Assembly (NCBI GenBank): GCA_003482695.1
Contig: DMYC01000413.1
Location: 1-7,551 of the forward strand
Origin: Clostridiales bacterium UBA8960
Lineage (GTDB): Bacteria; Bacillota; Clostridia; Peptostreptococcales; Acidaminobacteraceae
Length of the DNA: 7,551 nt
Direction of reading: 5' to 3'
The notes under the pieces are model-generated. The model saw only the letters and a program-made list of their open reading frames with translations. It was not told the origin of the DNA and did not search any database. Shown piece by piece: positions 1 through 5,511 of this stretch. Position 1 is the stretch's first letter. Each line of letters begins with the position of its first letter. The position numbers and the translations under genes were made by a program.

Positions 1-269
1 TTGATGACGTTATAAAGGTTCATCTCAAATCCAAGTAGGATGATTGAAAGCTGAAGCAATTTTTTAGAGGTGTAGCGAACCCCATCATCAAATATGAAAG
101 GCTTTCCCGCCTTTATAAAATTAGGAAACAAGCTTGTGATCAACATGCCTATTAAAATGGCGAACACAGGGCCGCCGATGACAGGCAATGATTTTCCCAG
201 TAACCAGGATGGGTAGGCAATGGAAAATGCGAGTAAAACTCCAGGAAGTCGTTTAAGAAATAGGGTCAT
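1..269 (-). CDS. yeiH: YeiH/UPF0324 family putative sulfate exporter, N-terminal part (cut by window start)
   Basis: Reading leftward from an ATG at 269-267, an open frame runs 89 codons to the window edge without a stop, so only the N-terminal part is present. The start is supported by an AAAGGA ribosome binding site about 8 nt upstream. The protein is hydrophobic: one membrane segment at about residues 8-25, a second at about 31-50 with the motif LPVIGGPVFAILIGML, and a third at about 70-88 (KKLLQLSIILLGFEMNL). The proline/glycine-rich second segment followed by a conserved KKLL...LLG helix is typical of the UPF0324 (YeiH) family of inner-membrane proteins, annotated as putative sulfate exporters on limited experimental evidence. 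It is transcribed away from the sugar cluster and is probably functionally unrelated to it. The family call rests on remembered motif similarity. The substrate is unknown. Confidence 0.8.
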   Translation of the reverse strand, partial: MTLFLKRLPGVLLAFSIAYPSWLLGKSLPVIGGPVFAILIGMLITSLFPNFIKAGKPFIFDDGVRYTSKKLLQLSIILLGFEMNLYNVI

Positions 270-307
270 GATACAGTCCTTTCAGTAATGGATGACGTTC
301 ATTCTAT

Positions 308-336
308 ATCATAAACGGTTGTGGCCGAAATGTGAA
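308..336 (-). promoter_or_regulatory. Candidate promoter for the leftward YeiH-like gene
   Basis: On the minus strand, TTCACA (331-336) and TATGAT (308-313) are separated by exactly 17 nt and lie about 40 nt upstream of the YeiH-like ATG. The match to the sigma-A consensus is moderate. The spacer contains AAACGGTT, a degenerate resemblance to the operator found in the two forward promoters, but too weak to call an operator. Confidence 0.4.
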
Positions 337-350
337 GAGAAAACTATTGC

Positions 351-379
351 TTGACAGATAGAAACCGGTTTCCTAAAAT
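351..379 (+). promoter_or_regulatory. Sigma-A promoter of the amylosucrase-type gene
   Basis: A perfect TTGACA -35 box (351-356) and a TAAAAT -10 box (374-379) are separated by an ideal 17-nt spacer. Most of that spacer is a LacI-type palindrome. Transcription would be expected to begin near 386, which leaves a very short leader of about 20 nt before the probable translation start at 406. The strong -35 box together with the operator fits a strong, tightly repressible promoter. Confidence 0.85.
361..372. promoter_or_regulatory. LacI-family operator 1 (GAAACCGGTTTC)
   Basis: This is a perfect 12-bp palindrome with a central CpG, placed between the -35 and -10 boxes so that bound repressor would exclude RNA polymerase. 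LacI-family proteins bind such CpG-centred palindromes, with the hinge-helix leucine inserting at the central step. An identical copy lies at 2270-2281 in the same promoter position. The likely ligand is the LacI-type protein encoded at 5512-6543. Confidence 0.88.
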
Positions 380-391
380 GAAATTATGAAG

Positions 392-400
392 AAGGAGGTG
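392..400 (+). promoter_or_regulatory. Ribosome binding site that argues for an upstream GH13 start
   Basis: AAGGAGGTG is a near-perfect complement of the 16S 3' end. Its GGAGG core (394-398) ends 7 nt before an in-frame ATT at 406. The first in-frame ATG, at 499, is about 100 nt away and has no comparable site directly upstream. The placement suggests that the GH13 protein starts at ATT 406, or less likely at CTG 412. Confidence 0.7.
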
Positions 401-405
401 GTACT

Positions 406-2250
406 ATTTTCCTGGATGAAACAACACAACACAAAAATGCAATTAGTGAGCGCTATCATAAACTGTATCCAAACGCAGAGGAAGCGTTTCAAAAGCTGAT
501 GAAAATGGTGGATAAATATGCTAAGAAAAGATCAAAAGCGCTTAAAACGCTTGATTTAGACCGAACGACTTGGTTGAAATCCGGTGAAACAGTGGGCATG
601 ATGTTATACGTGGACCTATTTTCGGATAAACTGATTCAGCTTATTGATCATGTCAGTTATTTTGAGAAACTCGGTATTACGATGATTCATTTGATGCCGA
701 TACTTGAACCACGTGAAGGCGAAAATGATGGCGGATATGCCGTAAAAAGCTATAGGTCTGTAGATCCGAAGGTTGGAACGATTGAGGACCTTGAAAAAGT
801 GATTAAAGTCTACCACAAAAGAGGCATTCGCATCTGTATCGACTATGTAGTCAACCATACATCCGACGACCATGAATGGGCAATTCAAGCTAAGTCGGGA
901 GATGCGAAGTATCAGAACTACTATTTCATGTTCGATGACGATGTGGTCCCTAAGCTTTATGAGAAACAAATGAATCAAGTGTTTCCTGGAGTGGCTCCTG
1001 GAAATTTCACCTACTTAAAAGAAATGGACAAATGGGTGATGACCACATTTTATCCATTCCAATGGGATTTGAACTACAAAAATCCCGATGTGCTTTATGA
1101 AATGATCGAAAATCTCCTGTTTTTAGCGAATAAGGGTGTGGACATGATTAGACTCGATGCCATCCCTTACATGTGGAAACAATTGGGAACATCATGTCGA
1201 AATTTGCCTGAGGTCAACGACATTCTCGCTATTTTTAGAAGCGTCATAGAAACAGTCGCACCTTCAACTGCGCTTTTAGGTGAAGCGATCGTCGAGCCCG
1301 AAATAATCATAAAGTATTTTGGAACTGAAACGCGACTGGAATGCCATGTTCTTTATAATGCATCGTATATGGTGGAAATCTGGAACGCGATTGCCACTAG
1401 AGATGCCCGTCACATTTCACACATGCCCGCTTTTAAAGCGCCATCGTCAAGTACATGGATAAACTACGCCAGATGTCACGACGATATTGGATGGGGCCTT
1501 TCAGAGGAGAGAATCAGGCTACTTGGGTTTGATCCGCATGCGCACAAAATGTTTTTGATCGATTTTTATCATGGCATCCTCAGAGACAGCTTTTCAAAAG
1601 GGGAACTTTACGAGTTCAATCCTGAAACGTTTGATGCGAGAAATTCAGGCACACTCGCCAGTTTAGCGGGTCTTGAAAAGGCGCTTGAAATGCGGGACCG
1701 ATATCAGCGGGAACTTGCTCTAAAAAGAATTGAATTGATTCATGCCCTTTTTATATTGCGGTCCGGTATACCGATTTTATACAGCGGTGATGAAATTGCA
1801 AGTTTGAACCATTACCGATATAAAGAGGATGAGAACAAGCGGCATGATTCTAGATGGCTACACCGCTCCGTGTTCGATTGGAATGTTGTGGCGAAAATGG
1901 GTGATCATGATGATCCGAAAACGATCGCTTTCGAAATGATTAAGGCACTGATCCGATTAAGAAAAGCAATTTATGGGAAACATGAGATAACAAGTGAGGT
2001 TCAAATGCAATTCTCAAATCACCATGTGCTTGGTGTCATTCAAATATTGACGAAGGCAGAACAATTAGAAGAGAGTCCTTGTCTCTTGTTGTTCAATTTT
2101 TCAGAAGATCGCGAGTGGATTTATTCGAGTGAGCTTAAACGCTTTGATTTTGAAGGGGTTTGGGTGGATGCTCATACTGGGAAAAACATTTCACTTGAGG
2201 ATGAACGCATCTTACTAGGCCCTTATGAATATTTTTTGTTACAAAAATGA
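406..2250 (+). CDS. Amylosucrase-type GH13 enzyme (amylosucrase or sucrose hydrolase), cytosolic
   Basis: The enzyme probably cleaves sucrose, transferring glucose to an alpha-glucan or to water and releasing fructose. Numbering from ATT 406 (614 aa; 583 aa if ATG 499 is used), the landmarks match Neisseria polysaccharea amylosucrase. There is an N-terminal helical part, then YVDLF, NDGGYAV (D108, Y111), NHTSDDHEW (H151) and TTFYPFQWDLNY. RLDAIPYMW carries nucleophile D251 and R249, GEAIVEPE carries acid/base E293, and CHDDIGW carries H358 and the third acid D359. DSRW (R483) would form the pocket-closing salt bridge with D108 that typifies sucrose-acting members. A C-terminal beta domain follows. 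Two arginines linked to acceptor binding in the Neisseria enzyme align by eye with N190 and K381, so polymerase versus hydrolase activity is open. No signal peptide is seen. The reading frame is open and homologous upstream of ATG 499, hence the longer model. It has its own operator-controlled promoter. Confidence 0.88.
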   Translation: MFLDETTQHKNAISERYHKLYPNAEEAFQKLMKMVDKYAKKRSKALKTLDLDRTTWLKSGETVGMMLYVDLFSDKLIQLIDHVSYFEKLGITMIHLMPILEPREGENDGGYAVKSYRSVDPKVGTIEDLEKVIKVYHKRGIRICIDYVVNHTSDDHEWAIQAKSGDAKYQNYYFMFDDDVVPKLYEKQMNQVFPGVAPGNFTYLKEMDKWVMTTFYPFQWDLNYKNPDVLYEMIENLLFLANKGVDMIRLDAIPYMWKQLGTSCRNLPEVNDILAIFRSVIETVAPSTALLGEAIVEPEIIIKYFGTETRLECHVLYNASYMVEIWNAIATRDARHISHMPAFKAPSSSTWINYARCHDDIGWGLSEERIRLLGFDPHAHKMFLIDFYHGILRDSFSKGELYEFNPETFDARNSGTLASLAGLEKALEMRDRYQRELALKRIELIHALFILRSGIPILYSGDEIASLNHYRYKEDENKRHDSRWLHRSVFDWNVVAKMGDHDDPKTIAFEMIKALIRLRKAIYGKHEITSEVQMQFSNHHVLGVIQILTKAEQLEESPCLLLFNFSEDREWIYSSELKRFDFEGVWVDAHTGKNISLEDERILLGPYEYFLLQK

Positions 2251-2259
2251 AAAAAAGTA

Positions 2260-2288
2260 TTGCATTTATGAAACCGGTTTCCTATAAT
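2260..2288 (+). promoter_or_regulatory. Sigma-A promoter of the ABC importer genes
   Basis: TTGCAT (2260-2265) and a perfect TATAAT (2283-2288) are separated by 17 nt. The promoter begins 10 nt after the GH13 stop codon. The stretch 2270-2289 matches 361-380 of the first promoter at 19 of 20 positions (GAAACCGGTTTCCTAWAATG), so the two are copies of one regulated promoter module. Transcription should start near 2295, giving a leader of about 85 nt. Confidence 0.87.
2270..2281. promoter_or_regulatory. LacI-family operator 2 (GAAACCGGTTTC), possibly overlapping a cre-like site
   Basis: This is identical to operator 1 and has the same spacing to the -10 box. With its preceding T, the sequence TGAAACCGGTTTCC matches the catabolite-response consensus TGWAANCGNTNWCA at all but the last position. 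CcpA could therefore also act here, but the simplest ligand is the cluster's own LacI protein. Confidence 0.87.
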
Positions 2289-2301
2289 GGAGTTGAAGGA
2301 G

Positions 2302-2327
2302 TGTTCAAATGTTTGAACATTTGAACA
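2302..2327. repeat. 26-bp inverted repeat in the leader of the binding-protein gene
   Basis: TGTTCAAATGTT (2302-2313) and AACATTTGAACA (2316-2327) are perfect reverse complements separated by TG. The right half also contains the tandem octamer TTTGAACA (2312-2319 and 2320-2327). It begins about 14 nt after the -10 box, so it would form a hairpin at the very 5' end of the mRNA, or serve as a DNA operator for a second regulator. No T-tract follows, so it is not a standard intrinsic terminator for the GH13 gene. Confidence 0.75.
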
Positions 2328-2379
2328 TTAATCAAATTGGCATTTGCCACATCAAACCAATCCATAAAGGGGGATTAAG

Positions 2380-3627
2380 ATGAAAAAGAGTTTAGCTTTA
2401 CTAATGGTTTTGACGTTGATCGTCTCATTGTTCGCAGGTTGTGCGAAGTCTGAGGATGCAGCAAAAGAGGTTGTAATTTATCAAAACAAGGTTGAGATTC
2501 ACGATCAATTATCTGCATTCGCTACAGCTTATACCGCTGAAACGGGTGTAAAAGTGACAGTTAAGACATCAGGTGGCGATTCACCTTATGCAGAAGCACT
2601 TAAAGCAGAATTTCAATCAGACCGCCAACCAGACATCTTTGTAATCGAAGGAATGGGTGGTTACAACACTTGGGAAAGCAAATTAGGTTCTTTTGACGGT
2701 GATGAATGGATCGGTTTAACAGATCTAGAATTCGTCGTAGATGGCAAGGTAATCGGTTTCCCAGTTGCTGTTGAAGCATGGGGCATCGCCTACAATGTTG
2801 ACTTACTTAACAAAGCGGGTATTGACCCGGCGACTTTAACCTCTCAAGAAGGATACAGAGCCGCATTTGAAAAAATTGATAGTATGAAAGCCGATCTAGG
2901 TGTATCATCTGCGATTGCCATGGCTGCTGGTCCAGACATGAGATGGGTGACTGGGCTTCACAATTTCAACGGTTATTTGTCAGCGGGACTTGAATACGGA
3001 GATACGACCGTTCTTGACAAACTCAACGCTGGCGAAGCAGACATGCAAAGATTGACTGAATATGCGGATTGGGTTGAGTTATTGTTCCAATATTCAGACC
3101 GTTCCGTCTTATTGACAGGCAACTACGATGCTCAAGTTGGACAGTTTGCAACAGGCAAATCCGTGTTCATTCACCAAGGCAACTGGATTGATCCTTGGCT
3201 CGTATCAAACGGCGTGACATTCCCGATGGCTTATGCACCTCATGCATCAGTAAAAGGCGAATTTGATAGTATTTTCATCGGTGCGCCATCATTCTACGTT
3301 CTTAATAAGGACAGTGGCAGTACTGCAGAAGCTAAAGCATTCTTAAATTACATGGCAACCAATACAAAAGGCCATGAATATATGGTAAATGAAGCAAAAA
3401 TGGTTCCTGCATTTACCAATGTCACACTCAAACCTGACACACCACTTTCTGCAAATGTCACAGAATGGCTCGCAAAGAGTGCATCTTACACTTGGTTACA
3501 AAATGACATGCCTGACGGTTTTGGCATGAGCACAATTGGACCAATCTATGAAAGCATTGCAAAAGGAGATATCAATAAGCAAGGATTCATCGATGCAATC
3601 GCAGCAAAAATCGCAGAAAACAAGTAA
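2380..3627 (+). CDS. Carbohydrate ABC importer, extracellular solute-binding lipoprotein
   Basis: This is the substrate-capturing lipoprotein of the importer, anchored outside the membrane. The 415-residue length is typical of family 1 (MalE-like) sugar-binding proteins. The N-terminus has a lysine pair, a hydrophobic stretch and the lipobox LFAGC, with C21 as the lipidated residue. The mature part shows family features: a first beta strand (VVIYQ), a helix leading to YTAETGVKV, the PDIFVIEG segment, GFPVAVEAWGIAYNVDLL near the hinge, and the late aromatic GNW and ApH segments around the binding cleft. AAAGGGGG lies 6-13 nt before the ATG. The neighbouring amylosucrase-type enzyme and sugar kinase suggest sucrose as ligand, though related alpha-glucosides such as trehalose, turanose or maltose cannot be excluded from sequence. 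It has its own operator-controlled promoter and is followed by a terminator before the permease genes. Confidence 0.9.
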   Translation: MKKSLALLMVLTLIVSLFAGCAKSEDAAKEVVIYQNKVEIHDQLSAFATAYTAETGVKVTVKTSGGDSPYAEALKAEFQSDRQPDIFVIEGMGGYNTWESKLGSFDGDEWIGLTDLEFVVDGKVIGFPVAVEAWGIAYNVDLLNKAGIDPATLTSQEGYRAAFEKIDSMKADLGVSSAIAMAAGPDMRWVTGLHNFNGYLSAGLEYGDTTVLDKLNAGEADMQRLTEYADWVELLFQYSDRSVLLTGNYDAQVGQFATGKSVFIHQGNWIDPWLVSNGVTFPMAYAPHASVKGEFDSIFIGAPSFYVLNKDSGSTAEAKAFLNYMATNTKGHEYMVNEAKMVPAFTNVTLKPDTPLSANVTEWLAKSASYTWLQNDMPDGFGMSTIGPIYESIAKGDINKQGFIDAIAAKIAENK

Positions 3628-3632
3628 AACTT

Positions 3633-3662
3633 AAAAGGGTGTTTCAAACACCCTTTTTTTTT
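3633..3662 (+). terminator. Intrinsic terminator between binding-protein and permease genes
   Basis: AAAAGGGTGTTT (3633-3644) and AAACACCCTTTT (3646-3657) are perfect complements around a single C. The realistic stem is about 10 bp with a TTCAA loop, and it runs into nine consecutive T residues (3654-3662). It begins 5 nt after the binding-protein stop. No convincing promoter is visible in the 30 nt before the first permease gene, so the permeases probably depend on readthrough. Confidence 0.92.
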
Positions 3663-3692
3663 CAAAATTTTGTTTCATGAGAGGGAGAGCTT

Positions 3693-4598
3693 ATGAAAAA
3701 ACAAACTAAAGATAAGTTGGTCTTTTGGTTGTTTCTTGCTCCAGCACTTTTAGCCTTCATCGTTGTGGTCATTATCCCGTTTTTTATGGGCTTATATTAT
3801 TCCATGACAGATTGGACAGCTGTAGCAGATAGCACACCAAGTTGGGTCGGGCTGGCCAATTACAAGTCCATGTTTTCCGACTTTGCATTTAAGTATTCAT
3901 TTATGAGAACGTTTTTATTTACACTTTTGAGTGTCGTTTCGATTAATATCGTTGCATTGACGTTCGCTTTTTTAGTCACTAGAGAGACAAAATTTAAGAA
4001 TTTCTATCGCGCAGGATTTTTTATTCCAAATTTGATCGGTGGTCTAGTCTTAGGTTATATTTGGCAGTTCATCTTCAAGAGCGTCGTACCGGCGATCGGT
4101 GGGCTGTTTGGCATCGATTTCTTGGAGCAGTTGCTGCTACTTGCTGATCCTAATCTTACACTACTTGGACTTATTATGGCATTCACTTGGCAGTATGCGG
4201 GCTATATCATGATGATCTATGTAGCGGCACTTCTCAATGTGCCACAAGAACTGCTTGAGGCAAGTGAGATAGATGGTGCGAATTTTTGGCAGAAATTATG
4301 GAATATTACGATTCCTATGATTGCTCAGGCATTCACCATCACTTCATTTTTAACGTTGATCAACTCATTTAAACAGTACGACATTATTGTTGCACTCACA
4401 AATGGTGGACCAACGGCCATTTATCAGGGTCAGACAGTGAATTCGACAGAACTTTTGGCGATGCACATTTACAACGTCGCCTTCAAGTTCAATAAAATGG
4501 CTGAAGGGCAAGCCAGAGCGATTATTTTCTTTCTTGTCTTGTCTGTCGTATCCATTGCACAAGTTTATTATAATAAGAAGAAGGAGGTCGAGATGTAA
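3693..4598 (+). CDS. Sugar ABC importer permease, MalF-type
   Basis: One of the two membrane subunits that form the translocation channel. The 301-residue protein has a short cytoplasmic N-terminus and six predicted membrane helices at about residues 11-36, 71-95, 105-128, 156-181, 211-233 and 274-293. The EAA loop that docks onto the ATPase is clear at about 189-208, as EASEIDGANFWQKLWNITIP, with the conserved Gly at 195 and terminal Pro at 208. A WxGLxNY motif follows the first helix, as in MalF/UgpA/MsmF proteins. It lacks the large extra loop of enterobacterial MalF, which is normal for this subfamily. A GAGGGAGAG site precedes the ATG. The stop overlaps the next start (TAATG), which indicates translational coupling to the second permease. 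Confidence 0.92.
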   Translation: MKKQTKDKLVFWLFLAPALLAFIVVVIIPFFMGLYYSMTDWTAVADSTPSWVGLANYKSMFSDFAFKYSFMRTFLFTLLSVVSINIVALTFAFLVTRETKFKNFYRAGFFIPNLIGGLVLGYIWQFIFKSVVPAIGGLFGIDFLEQLLLLADPNLTLLGLIMAFTWQYAGYIMMIYVAALLNVPQELLEASEIDGANFWQKLWNITIPMIAQAFTITSFLTLINSFKQYDIIVALTNGGPTAIYQGQTVNSTELLAMHIYNVAFKFNKMAEGQARAIIFFLVLSVVSIAQVYYNKKKEVEM

Positions 4599-5458
4599 TG
4601 GGTTCAAAAAGAAAAGTTACGAAAATTCTATTGACGGTGCTCACGGTTGTCTTGTTTCTCATTACCTTGTTCCCGTTCTTCATCGTCGTGATCAACTCAG
4701 CGAAATCTTCTCTTGAGATCGTCACAGATCCGATTTCATTCCCAGAAAGGTGGGGGCAACTTTTTGACAATATAAAAACGATTTGGACAAGTCCTAGTAT
4801 CCGTTACGCATCTAGTGTCTATACCTCTGCGATCATCACGATTTCATCACTTTTGACGATTTCCGTGTTTTCAGCAATGGCGGCGTGGGTTTTAGTCAGA
4901 AGAAAAACAAAAATGTCGACTTTCATTTTTCTACTATTCATCAGCGGTTTGATTATTCCGTTTCAAGTCGTCATGTTCCCACTTGTTGCACTTTTCAGAA
5001 TGATCAATGAGACATTTGGCATTCAGATGCTTCGTACCTATCATGGTATGATTTTTGCCTACATCGGATTTGGTGCACCACTTGCCGTATTCATGTTCCA
5101 TGGATTTATCAAGTCGATTCCACTTGAACTTGAGGAAGCGGCTGTGATTGACGGGTGTTCTAAACCACAGATTTTCTTTAAAATCATCATGCCGATCCTA
5201 AAACCCATTTTTGTTACGATCAGTATTCTCAATGCAATTTGGATTTGGAACGATTTTCTGTTGCCATCGCTTGTTCTCGGCATCGGGCAGAATATCCAAA
5301 CGATACCACTCGCAATCGCTGCATTTGCCGGTTCATTTGTTAAGAAGTGGGATTTGATCATGACAGCTGTTTTGATGGCTGCCACCCCTATCGTTGTTGG
5401 TTTTTTAATCGGTCAAAAACATATCATAAAAGGTATGGTGTCAGGTTCCATCAAATGA
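4598..5458 (+). CDS. Sugar ABC importer permease, MalG-type
   Basis: The second membrane subunit, partner of the MalF-type protein. It has 286 residues and six predicted helices at about 11-33, 71-98, 107-131, 150-172, 201-223 and 253-271. The EAA loop at about 180-199 reads EAAVIDGCSKPQIFFKIIMP, with Gly186 and Pro199 conserved. The C-terminus KGMVSGSIK is the usual ending of MalG/UgpE/MsmG proteins, which reaches toward the ATPase dimer. The start ATG shares its A with the preceding stop codon. AAGGAGG (4581-4587) lies inside the end of the upstream gene, 10 nt before the ATG, so the two permeases are coupled and likely made in equal amounts. The gene ends 53 nt before the regulator, with no terminator between them. 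Confidence 0.92.
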   Translation: MGSKRKVTKILLTVLTVVLFLITLFPFFIVVINSAKSSLEIVTDPISFPERWGQLFDNIKTIWTSPSIRYASSVYTSAIITISSLLTISVFSAMAAWVLVRRKTKMSTFIFLLFISGLIIPFQVVMFPLVALFRMINETFGIQMLRTYHGMIFAYIGFGAPLAVFMFHGFIKSIPLELEEAAVIDGCSKPQIFFKIIMPILKPIFVTISILNAIWIWNDFLLPSLVLGIGQNIQTIPLAIAAFAGSFVKKWDLIMTAVLMAATPIVVGFLIGQKHIIKGMVSGSIK

Positions 5459-5511
5459 TATAGTCTATAGTGTGTCCATATTTTGGATGAGATTAAAGTT
5501 TGGAGGGTCAT

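Noticed and set aside
313..320. AAACGGTT as a third LacI operator in the leftward promoter
   Set aside because: It matches only a degenerate core of GAAACCGGTTTC and is not palindromic over the full 12 bp. The YeiH-like gene has no obvious link to sucrose.
616..978. 120-codon minus-strand open frame inside the GH13 gene
   Set aside because: It is antisense to strongly conserved GH13 sequence, has no ribosome binding site or family resemblance, and is best explained as a shadow of the codon bias.
2339..2348. GGCATTTGCC small inverted repeat in the importer leader
   Set aside because: Four-base arms are expected by chance, and it is not linked to any other signal.
4365..4770. Overlapping short open frames on both strands at the junction of the two permease genes
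   Set aside because: They lie in the coding region of two well-supported permeases, show no recognisable protein features, and have no start signals.
5059..5385. 108-codon minus-strand open frame inside the MalG-type permease gene
   Set aside because: It is antisense to the conserved EAA-loop region and lacks a ribosome binding site and recognisable motifs.
5459..5511. Promoter or terminator between the second permease and the repressor
   Set aside because: TATAGT (5466-5471) has no -35 box at proper distance, and the only inverted repeat (TCCA/TGGA around 5475-5487) has 4-bp arms, so neither is supported.
5500..5511. TTG 5500 as the repressor start
   Set aside because: It would put the GGAGG ribosome binding site inside the gene and add four residues before the conserved family N-terminus. 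GTG 5512 is better.
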